Shown: positions 45,721 through 52,740 of the stretch, piece after piece | Position numbering within the stretch: the first letter of the stretch is position 1 | How the letters are laid out: each line of letters begins with the position of its first letter | From: an uncultured Porphyromonadaceae bacterium | GTDB lineage: Bacteria > Bacteroidota > Bacteroidia > Bacteroidales > Coprobacteraceae | Reading direction: 5' to 3' | Assembly: GCA_900545915.1 (NCBI GenBank) | Contig: URAV01000001.1 | Span: forward strand, 147,373-211,372 | DNA: 64,000 nucleotides | Made by a program: the position numbers and the translations under genes | The notes under the pieces: generated by a model | What the model was told of the DNA's origin: nothing | Database searches by the model: none | The model's input: the letters and a program-made list of their open reading frames with translations, nothing else

Positions 45721-46482
45721 ATGAAAAAGCTACTTTTAGCAACCGCTGTATGTTTATTGGCATCAGCAAACTCTTTTGCTCAGTACAAACCCGAAGCCGG
45801 AACAGTAACTACTGAAATTCAGTTCAATCCGTTTAACCAAGACAATGAAAATTTCTCAATTGACGGTTTGAAATTGCGTTACTTCTTCAACGAAAAACAT
45901 GCTCTTCGTCTGAATTTAGGTTTTGGTGTAAATTCTAATAAGTTCTCAAATGAAGGGGTACTTGACGATGCAGATAAGACATCATGGAGCAAAGATATCA
46001 AATCAAAACAAGGAAACTTCAACTTAGGCGTAGGATATGAATATCACATCGACATCGCACCTCGTCTATCGGTATATGTAGGAGGTGAAACAGGATTCCT
46101 TTTAGAAAATGCTAAAACAACTTTCAATACAAAAACAGGAAATGTTGAAACAGATCTTACATTTAAAAATCTCTACACTGATGCATCAACTTTTGACCCA
46201 GATTTAAATAATAATCCTCTTGCTGGATGCACCCCAAGTGGTAAATTTTCTTTCTATTTGAAAGCGTTGACAGGTTTTGATTTCTATATGTACAAAGGTT
46301 TATACTGTGGTACTGAATTCTGGTTAGGTCTTCAAACCTCAAATTATAAAAAATTAGGTTTAGAAGGTAAAATCGATGGAACAGATATTGATAAAGATGA
46401 ATATAAAAATGACTCCAAAAAAACCGATTTAGAATTGTTATTTAATGTTGTTCCTTCAATTCGTTTAGGTTGGAGATTTTAA
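45721..46482 (+). CDS. Outer-membrane beta-barrel protein
   Basis: This 253-residue protein has a signal peptide (about 1-20, LASANSFAQ) and alternating beta strands: VTTEIQFNPFN, LKLRYFFNEKHALRLNLGFGV, NFNLGVGYEYHIDIAPRLSVYVGGETGFLL and a terminal LFNVVPSIRLGWRF ending in Phe. This fits an OmpA/OmpX-like or porin-type barrel of about 8-10 strands. Extracellular loops are acidic and Asn/Asp-rich (DPDLNNNPL, DKDEYKNDSKK). The role is unknown. It is followed by a bidirectional terminator. Confidence 0.85.
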   Translation: MKKLLLATAVCLLASANSFAQYKPEAGTVTTEIQFNPFNQDNENFSIDGLKLRYFFNEKHALRLNLGFGVNSNKFSNEGVLDDADKTSWSKDIKSKQGNFNLGVGYEYHIDIAPRLSVYVGGETGFLLENAKTTFNTKTGNVETDLTFKNLYTDASTFDPDLNNNPLAGCTPSGKFSFYLKALTGFDFYMYKGLYCGTEFWLGLQTSNYKKLGLEGKIDGTDIDKDEYKNDSKKTDLELLFNVVPSIRLGWRF

Positions 46483-46507
46483 TTAAGAACTTATTCTGTA
46501 ATTACAT

Positions 46508-46545
46508 AAAATGCGCGGAAAAATATTTCGCGCATTTTTATTTTT
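46508..46545. terminator. Bidirectional terminator
   Basis: AAAATGCGCG (46508-46517) pairs perfectly with CGCGCATTTT (46529-46538), followed by T-rich sequence and preceded by A-rich sequence. It lies between convergent genes and overlaps the stop codon of the DMT transporter. Confidence 0.85.
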
Positions 46546-47452
46546 CGTTCCGGCGCAAAGCCTGTACGATAATCTCTCCTTTAAAATAAATTATCAACGA
46601 ACAAACGATGATCAGCATTCCTGACACCGTAGTTATCGTAGGATATTCTCCGGCAAGCATAACCCAACTCAAAACCGCACCTAAAATAGGATTGATAAGA
46701 CGGCACATATTTATATCCGAAACTTTAGCGCCTTTCGACTGCAAAGCCATAAACCAAAAGCTGAATGCAAAAACAGATATGAAGACAAGTATTCCCAAAC
46801 TTATATAAAAACCCGCAGGCTTGCCGATAAACGAATGATACCCTTCGGTACAAATACCTACACCATAAATCAAAGCTCCACCAAAAAACATTTGAACGGC
46901 ATTCAGAAAAACAGGATCTATCTTTCCTTTATCTTCAGAAACAGAAATAGCCGAATATCCCTGCAATATAATATTAAGCAACAATAAAACTATTCCGCAT
47001 ATACTTTTTAAATCGAGCGGTTCTCCATCATTTCCCATGCCGATAATCAGAAGCAGTCCCGTTAAACTGACTATCAGACTAACGATCTTATATATATTGA
47101 GTTTATCATTCTTGGCTATCAAATGGGCAAGAACGACATTTATAATAGGTGTCATCCCCATAACGATAGAAGAGATAGCTCCACTCACAAAATCAACTCC
47201 GAAATAAAACGCCGAGTAGCCGAAAAACATATTGATAAAAATCAAATTCAAAAAAAGACGCTTATGCAATAATATCTCATTCCACATACCTTTATGCCAT
47301 GTATATGCAAAAAGAATCATACCTACCGCCGTAAAACGTAATCCGGCAAAATTCATCGGAGTGAAATCATAGCTCAATCCTTGTTTTATAAACGGATTTA
47401 CAATTGCCCATAAAAACGAGGCAGCAATTGCATACATCAAACCTTTTTTCAT
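46538..47452 (-). CDS. DMT/EamA-family transporter
   Basis: This 304-residue inner-membrane protein has about ten spans in two EamA repeats: first AIAASFLWAIVNPFIKQGL with FAGLRFTAVGMILFAYTW, second ICGIVLLLLNIILQGYSAISV with ICRLINPILGAVLSWVMLAGE-like text near the end (CRLINPILGAVLSWVML). Members export or import amino acids, nucleotide sugars or other metabolites; the substrate cannot be inferred. It lies 53 bp after the DUF5715 gene on the same strand, so the two may be co-transcribed. A terminator overlaps its 3' end. Confidence 0.9.
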   Translation of the reverse strand: MKKGLMYAIAASFLWAIVNPFIKQGLSYDFTPMNFAGLRFTAVGMILFAYTWHKGMWNEILLHKRLFLNLIFINMFFGYSAFYFGVDFVSGAISSIVMGMTPIINVVLAHLIAKNDKLNIYKIVSLIVSLTGLLLIIGMGNDGEPLDLKSICGIVLLLLNIILQGYSAISVSEDKGKIDPVFLNAVQMFFGGALIYGVGICTEGYHSFIGKPAGFYISLGILVFISVFAFSFWFMALQSKGAKVSDINMCRLINPILGAVLSWVMLAGEYPTITTVSGMLIIVCSLIIYFKGEIIVQALRRNEK

Positions 47453-47505
47453 AATCGAGAAAAAATAAAGGGAGACAAAAGCAGATTCTGTTCCTGATTA
47501 GAAAA

Positions 47506-48153
47506 TCAACGTGCTGTTATGTGAAAACAACCCTGCTTAATTTCATATTTGACATAACAAGCATCTCTTTTTTTTAAGCTCAGTAATACTTCTGCCAAAA
47601 TATGTTTCAGTTGCTCTTTAGGAATTAAATACCTGTCGTCCGTAGCAACAAAACGAGAATAAGCAATATCGAATGTAGTTCCGTAACGATGAGCAGAGTT
47701 CGCACTTGCATTCCCATTCTTTTTCCGTAAACGTTTAACATCTTGATCTACCCGGAGAACACTGGTAACCAAAATCTGATAGCTTCCTCCTCCCCGACTT
47801 TCCAGAGAATCGATAAAGTTTTTTCCGATAGTCTCCAACAATTCTTTTGCTTTCGGCACGAGATAGGGTATAGAGTGGGTAAGAGAATCTACTTTATAAT
47901 ATTCGCAATCTGTTATCTCACATAAATGTATATTTCCGGAGAGCGCCTCTTCTCTGGACGACGCCGGAACAATTCCCAAACGACGAGCGGCTTCGAGATG
48001 CCGGTCATTCATATCGTTGAATGCCCGAGAAAAACGCCCGAACGGAATAATTTTCAAATCTTTTTCTACCGTGATTACTTTTTCCTTCGACTTTCCGCAT
48101 GAAAAACCGGATACTGCTAAAACAAAAATCAAGAGATAAACAATTCTTTTCAC
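47506..48153 (-). CDS. DUF5715-family lipoprotein with M15-peptidase-like motif
   Basis: This 215-residue protein has a lipobox with Cys19 (VSGFSC). Near the C-terminus, SAHRYGTTFDIAY places His155 and Asp162 in the HxxxxxxD spacing of M15 (VanX/VanY) zinc ligands. His211 in QGCFHIT could be the third ligand. The usual catalytic Glu of ExxH is Gly208 here, so it may be a non-catalytic or altered relative. The name DUF5715 is from resemblance to Bacteroidota proteins of this kind. Location is periplasmic or outer membrane. A -7 element lies 29 bases upstream. Confidence 0.7.
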   Translation of the reverse strand: MKRIVYLLIFVLAVSGFSCGKSKEKVITVEKDLKIIPFGRFSRAFNDMNDRHLEAARRLGIVPASSREEALSGNIHLCEITDCEYYKVDSLTHSIPYLVPKAKELLETIGKNFIDSLESRGGGSYQILVTSVLRVDQDVKRLRKKNGNASANSAHRYGTTFDIAYSRFVATDDRYLIPKEQLKHILAEVLLSLKKRDACYVKYEIKQGCFHITAR

Positions 48154-48181
48154 ACACTTATTTTTACGGATGAATACGAGA

Positions 48182-48189
48182 CAAACTTA
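48182..48189 (-). promoter_or_regulatory. -7 promoter element for the DUF5715 gene
   Basis: On the minus strand TAAGTTTG (48189-48182) matches TAnnTTTG, 29 bases before the start. ATTG at 48217-48214 is a weak -33. TACCTTTA at 48276-48283 on + is a near match for the copA promoter. Confidence 0.5.
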
Positions 48190-48319
48190 AAAAAAGTTTC
48201 CCGGTTAGAAAAACAATCTTTGAAGAAATCCCGTATAAAACAAAAAGAAAAAACTTCATTACAAATATTTTGTTATACCTTTAAGGTCTATTAAAAAAAA
48301 ATCTTAGAGAGCTATCGAT

Positions 48320-50521
48320 ATGATGAAAAAATGTACTTTGCCGGTTCTGGAAATGAGTTGTGCCGTATGTGCCAACAATGTAGAAAACAAAGTAAATTCA
48401 TTATCAGGAGTCACTTCCGCTTCTGTCAACTTTGCAGCAAATACAATTACCGTAGAATATAATCCCGAACAGATCACGTTGCCACAAATCAAAGCAGAGA
48501 TTCAATCTATCGGATATGATCTTGTTATAGATGAAGAAAATCAAGAAGACATACAAGAAGAAGCGCGAAAAAGCCATTACGCTCTCTTAAAAAGAAAAGT
48601 AATCATCGCATGGATTTTGTCTATTCCGGTCATGCTCCTATCTATGATTTTTATGCATATACCCGGAAACGAATGGATTATGATGGTACTTACCTTGCCT
48701 ATTCTGCTCTACTCCGGACAAAGCTTTTATACCCATGCGTGGAAACAGGCAAAACAGCACACTGCCAATATGGATACTTTGGTAGCATTAAGTACATCGA
48801 TTGCATTTTTATTCAGCCTGTTTAACACTATATACCCTCAATTTTGGACTGAACAAGGTATGGAGGCTCATGTATATTACGAAGCTGCCGGGATGATCAT
48901 CGCATTTGTTCTTTTAGGAAAGTTAATGGAAGAGCGAGCTAAAAACAGCACGACATCTGCCATAAAAGGACTTATGGGACTGCAACCGAAAACTGCACGG
49001 AAAGTCATTGAAACCGAAGAAATAGAAGTACCGATCGGGCAATTGCAACCAAACGACAAAATCAGTGTACGTCCGGGAGAAAAAATTCCGGTAGACGGTA
49101 TTGTAATCGACGGAAACTCCTATGTTGACGAAAGTATGATCAGCGGTGAAGCTATTCCGGTAAAAAAACAATCGGGAGACCGTGTATTGGCAGGGACAAT
49201 AAATCAACGGGGATCGTTTATCTTGAACGCAACCCAAGTCGGAAGCAGTACCGTACTCGCACAAATCGTACGTATGGTACAAGAAGCCCAAGGCAGCAAA
49301 GCCCCTGTTCAAAAAGTAGTAGATCGCATTAGCAGTATCTTTGTCCCTATCGTCATCAGTATTTCCATAATAACATTTATCGTATGGATAATCATCGGGG
49401 GCAACCATTATTTTTCCTATGCCTTGTTATCAGCAGTATCGGTACTTGTCATTGCATGTCCATGCGCTTTAGGATTGGCAACCCCGACCGCACTTATGGT
49501 CGGGATAGGTAAAGGTGCAGAACAGCACATACTGATCAAAGATGCTTTTGCTCTTGAAAACTTATGTAAGGTAAATTGCGTCGTATTAGACAAAACCGGA
49601 ACATTAACCGAAGGTCATCCTTCGGTAAGCGATGTTCTCTGGATTACAGATTCTGATCAAACCTCCCAATCGATATTACTTGCTGCAGAACAAAAGTCGG
49701 AACATCCTCTTGCAATCGCAATTACCGAATATCTGAAAGAGAAGGGTGTCGCACCGGAAGAAATCAATTCATTCGAAAGTATTACCGGAAAAGGGATCGA
49801 AGTTGTTTTCGAAGACAGTAAATACTGGGTAGGAAGTTTGTCTTTCGCTCAAACACAACAAATACAATTACCGGAAAAAGCATTACAAAAAACAGAAATG
49901 TGGTCTAAGGAGAATAAAAGTATCATATACTATGGAAGAGATTCTTTCCTCATGGCCGTTTTTGCTATCACCGACTCACTAAAACCGACATCGGCTCAGG
50001 CAGTACAAACTCTTGAAAAAAGAGGTATAGAAGTGCATATGCTCACAGGCGACGGCAACAAAACCGCACAAATGATAGGCGAGACATTGGGAATCAAACA
50101 TATACAGGCCGAAGTCATGCCTGCTGATAAAGAAATATATATACAGAACCTGCAACAAAAAGGGAAAATCGTTGCAATGGTAGGAGACGGCATTAATGAT
50201 TCTCAAGCTCTGGCACGGGCAGATGTAAGTATCGCTATGGGAAAAGGCACAGATATTGCGATGGATGTAGCTATGGTAACGCTGATGACCTCAGATCTTT
50301 TACTGTTACCCCAAGCAATCAAACTTTCTCAAAGAACAGTCCGACTCATCCACCAAAATCTGTTCTGGGCATTTATCTATAACGTCATAGGTATTCCTAT
50401 TGCCGCAGGAATATTATTCCCGATAAACGGATTGTTATTAAATCCTATGTGGGCAAGTGCGGCAATGGCATTCAGTTCGGTTTCGGTTGTTCTGAACAGC
50501 TTACGTTTAAAATATAGCTAA
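48320..50521 (+). CDS. copA: Copper-exporting P-type ATPase CopA
   Basis: This 733-residue inner-membrane ATPase has one N-terminal heavy-metal domain (MSCAVCANN, Cys14/Cys17). Eight membrane spans include IACPCALGLATPTA with the Cys380-Pro-Cys382 transport site. The actuator carries SGEAIPV, and the catalytic loop has Asp424 in LDKTGTLTEG, SEHPLA, GDGNKTA and VGDGINDSQALA. It pumps Cu(I) to the periplasm. It lacks a second metal-binding domain, which is common. No copper regulator or chaperone is adjacent. It is divergent from the DUF5715 gene. Confidence 0.95.
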   Translation: MMKKCTLPVLEMSCAVCANNVENKVNSLSGVTSASVNFAANTITVEYNPEQITLPQIKAEIQSIGYDLVIDEENQEDIQEEARKSHYALLKRKVIIAWILSIPVMLLSMIFMHIPGNEWIMMVLTLPILLYSGQSFYTHAWKQAKQHTANMDTLVALSTSIAFLFSLFNTIYPQFWTEQGMEAHVYYEAAGMIIAFVLLGKLMEERAKNSTTSAIKGLMGLQPKTARKVIETEEIEVPIGQLQPNDKISVRPGEKIPVDGIVIDGNSYVDESMISGEAIPVKKQSGDRVLAGTINQRGSFILNATQVGSSTVLAQIVRMVQEAQGSKAPVQKVVDRISSIFVPIVISISIITFIVWIIIGGNHYFSYALLSAVSVLVIACPCALGLATPTALMVGIGKGAEQHILIKDAFALENLCKVNCVVLDKTGTLTEGHPSVSDVLWITDSDQTSQSILLAAEQKSEHPLAIAITEYLKEKGVAPEEINSFESITGKGIEVVFEDSKYWVGSLSFAQTQQIQLPEKALQKTEMWSKENKSIIYYGRDSFLMAVFAITDSLKPTSAQAVQTLEKRGIEVHMLTGDGNKTAQMIGETLGIKHIQAEVMPADKEIYIQNLQQKGKIVAMVGDGINDSQALARADVSIAMGKGTDIAMDVAMVTLMTSDLLLLPQAIKLSQRTVRLIHQNLFWAFIYNVIGIPIAAGILFPINGLLLNPMWASAAMAFSSVSVVLNSLRLKYS

Positions 50522-50703
50522 ATTCATCTTCAGCAATACTCCTGACGAGATAATAACTTTTTTGTCGTCTTCTGTTTTCCTCTTTTAAAGGGGAAGAGAT
50601 ACGTAAACATAGATAAAAGCGATTAAATTCGAATGAAAATAATCCAATAATTATTCTCATTTGTTCGGAACTATTTATCTAAATTTCCTCTCTTAAAAAA
50701 GGC

Positions 50704-50737
50704 TAAGAGCCTGTTTAAATCTTCCAATAAAAAATAG
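50704..50737. repeat. Dispersed repeat fragment
   Basis: TAAGAGCCTGTTTAAATCTT then CCAATAAAAAATAG matches the reversed right end of the copy at 61250-61425. A near-match to a closing tip (ATAGGCTTAT) follows at once, so the copy seems collapsed to its ends. Confidence 0.65.
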
Positions 50738-50806
50738 GCTTATCTATTTACCATATTTCTACTAAAAGATTCACTTTTTCATTCATAATGATAAAAAAAT
50801 CGCCTT

Positions 50807-50841
50807 TTTGTATCACAAAATAAATAAATTGCTTATTTTTG
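50807..50841 (+). promoter_or_regulatory. Likely promoter of the S8-S9-SusCD operon
   Basis: TTTG (50807-50810), a 23-base spacer and TATTTTTG (50834-50841) fit the Bacteroidales consensus with a slightly long spacer. It is the best match between copA and the S8 gene. Confidence 0.55.
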
Positions 50842-50909
50842 CACACATATTTGCATAATAAATGCATAAAAAAACATTTTATCAATCTTTTATTTTGACA
50901 TAAAAATTC

Positions 50910-50939
50910 AAAATCGTCTAAAAAAACGATCGTTTTTTC
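50910..50939. promoter_or_regulatory. Palindromic site, copy 1 (AAAAAACGATCGTTTTTT core)
   Basis: AAAATCGTCTAAAAAAACGA followed by TCGTTTTTTC. The core is an 18-base perfect palindrome. It shares 28 of 30 bases with copy 2 at 51052-51081, 142 bp downstream. Confidence 0.6.
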
Positions 50940-51051
50940 AATCAATATCTACTAAAATGGTAATTGATTTTTTATTGAAGAGGATAAAATAATTAGATGT
51001 TTATAACTAAAGTTTTACGTTAGTGTAAGCAAAGAGATAGTTAATTGAATT

Positions 51052-51086
51052 AAAATCGTCCGAAAAAACGATCGTTTTTTCGGACG
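51052..51086. promoter_or_regulatory. Palindromic site, copy 2: perfect 30-bp inverted repeat in the S8 leader
   Basis: 51057-51086 reads CGTCCGAAAAAACGA and then its exact reverse complement. It ends 24 bases before the S8 start codon. As DNA it could be an operator for a dimeric regulator; as RNA it would fold into a 13- to 14-bp hairpin next to the translation start. Confidence 0.65.
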
Positions 51087-51110
51087 TAATCAACCTAAAC
51101 AGCAATTGAA

Positions 51111-52739
51111 ATGAAAAGGAAATGGTTTATACTTCCTTATGTGTTAGTGTTTTGCGTAATCAATATTTTTGCACAATCTAAAAAGCCCGAGGATAAATTT
51201 ATGTCCGAATGGCATCTGCTATTCAATGATTCAATTATCGGAACAAATGTTTCATCTGCACTCGTATGGTTAGAATCACAAAAATTAAAACCGAAAAAAA
51301 ATATTATCGTCGGAGTAATCGATTCCGGGACTGATACCACCCACCTTTATATACAAAAAGCTTTATGGCACAATAAAAAAGAAAAACACAATGGTAAAGA
51401 CAATGATAAAAACGGATATAAAGGCGATGTTTCCGGTTGGAATTTTTTAGGAACTCCCGACGGATCTTTTAATATGCGAAGCGCCGGTACAGAAGAATTT
51501 CGCGAATTTAAAAGATTATATCCGAAATATAAAAATTACCCGACCGACTCGACAACAATAGCAAATGCGTCTCCCGAATTTATCTATTACCTGAAAATGA
51601 AGGCAGGAGCACGCATCGAATCCTATTTCAAATTCACCGAATATTTGCAACAACAAGCAAATGCGTACGAAGAACTCACCAAACGGGCGAAATCGGCATA
51701 TCCCGGTAAGGACTCCCTGAGAGTCATCGACATTATGAGTATAAATGCAAACGATTCTCTATTCAATATATCTGCACAACTGATCGCCATCGATCTTATG
51801 AACGGCAGCAAAAACCGACTATGGCAAACTCTGGTCGACAAGCATAATGCAAAACTGAATCAGGCACAAACCCGTATCAAAAGCATCGAAGCAGACAAAG
51901 ATAAACGGCTGCTTATGGGCGATGACATACACGACGCATCCGACCGCTTTTACGGGAATCCCGATATAATGTGCGATGATTACTTCCACGGCACATTCGT
52001 TGCCGGAATAATCGCAGCCCAACCAAACCCTGAAAATAAAATGATCGGGATTTACCCGACTGCAAAAATAATGACGATCCGGGCAGTTCCTGAAGGTGAT
52101 GAATACGATAAAGACATTGCATCTGCAATACGTTATGCTGTCGATAACGGAGCTAAAATCATCAATATGAGTTTCGGCAAACAGACTTCTCCCGATGCCG
52201 ATATGGTAGAAGATGCTATTCGTTATGCTGCAGACCATGACGTTTTGTTAGTCATGGCATCCGGAAATAACGGTACAGACTGCGATAAAAAAATCTATTA
52301 TCCGCAAGGACTCGATAAAACGGGGAAAAGAATAGATAACCTGATCCGTGTCGGAGCTTCGGACATAAACGGCAACCCCGGATCAATATCCAATTATGGA
52401 AAAAACAGTGTAGATCTCTTCGCTCCGGGAATGGATATTACATCTTTAGGTGAAAACAACGGATATACCACCTCAAGCGGAACGAGTATAGCAGCTCCCG
52501 TAGTAGCAGGTATTGCCGCCATCATCCGGGACTATTTTCCCAAGCTGTCAGCCGGTCAAGTAAAAGATGTCTTGATAAAGAGCGTAACGCCGATGAACGG
52601 CAAGTCTGTAAAAATTCCCGGACCGAATAAAAAGGGGAATACTACTATGTACGATTCGCTTTGTGTTTCCGGAGGTATTGTTAATGCTTTAAATGCCGTA
52701 AAAATGGCTCAACAGTTGTCTTCAAAAAAGAACAAATAA
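51111..52739 (+). CDS. Secreted subtilisin-like serine peptidase (S8)
   Basis: This 542-residue protein has a signal peptide (about 1-20, CVINIFAQS). The S8 triad is complete: Asp71 (VIDSGTD), His293 (FHGTFVAGI) and Ser459 (SSGTSIAAPVVAG), with the oxyanion Asn region ASGNNGTD. The gap between Asp and His is 221 residues, far more than in classic subtilisins, and holds a helical insert (about 120-275). No type IX C-terminal sorting domain is visible. It degrades proteins outside the cytoplasm. It starts an apparent operon: only 1 bp separates it from the S9 peptidase gene, and SusC/SusD follow. Confidence 0.93.
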   Translation: MKRKWFILPYVLVFCVINIFAQSKKPEDKFMSEWHLLFNDSIIGTNVSSALVWLESQKLKPKKNIIVGVIDSGTDTTHLYIQKALWHNKKEKHNGKDNDKNGYKGDVSGWNFLGTPDGSFNMRSAGTEEFREFKRLYPKYKNYPTDSTTIANASPEFIYYLKMKAGARIESYFKFTEYLQQQANAYEELTKRAKSAYPGKDSLRVIDIMSINANDSLFNISAQLIAIDLMNGSKNRLWQTLVDKHNAKLNQAQTRIKSIEADKDKRLLMGDDIHDASDRFYGNPDIMCDDYFHGTFVAGIIAAQPNPENKMIGIYPTAKIMTIRAVPEGDEYDKDIASAIRYAVDNGAKIINMSFGKQTSPDADMVEDAIRYAADHDVLLVMASGNNGTDCDKKIYYPQGLDKTGKRIDNLIRVGASDINGNPGSISNYGKNSVDLFAPGMDITSLGENNGYTTSSGTSIAAPVVAGIAAIIRDYFPKLSAGQVKDVLIKSVTPMNGKSVKIPGPNKKGNTTMYDSLCVSGGIVNALNAVKMAQQLSSKKNK

Positions 52740-52740
52740 G

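Larger units (their letters stand above)
50522..51110. promoter_or_regulatory. 589-bp gap: repeat remnant, promoter and leader of the peptidase-SusCD operon
   Basis: No credible gene is seen. The gap holds a dispersed-repeat fragment (50704-50737), TTTG at 50807-50810 with TATTTTTG at 50834-50841 (23-base spacer, a likely promoter), and two related palindromes at 50910-50939 and 51052-51086. The implied leader is about 260 bases, which is long for this group. Confidence 0.6.

Noticed and set aside
48923..49408. Minus-strand open frame of 161 codons inside copA
   Set aside because: It lies opposite a clear P-type ATPase coding region, has no recognisable domain and has Tyr/Cys-rich composition typical of antisense frames.
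50847..50854. CATATTTG as a second promoter of the S8 operon
   Set aside because: The first base of the TAnnTTTG element is wrong, and the nearby TATTTTTG with TTTG upstream is a better match.
51057..51086. Rho-independent terminator reading of the 30-bp palindrome
   Set aside because: It is very close to the S8 start codon, and T-residues lie within the stem rather than after it. A regulatory site or leader hairpin is more likely.
52400..52739. Type IX C-terminal sorting domain on the S8 peptidase
   Set aside because: The protein ends soon after the catalytic domain (KMAQQLSSKKNK) without an added beta-sandwich domain.
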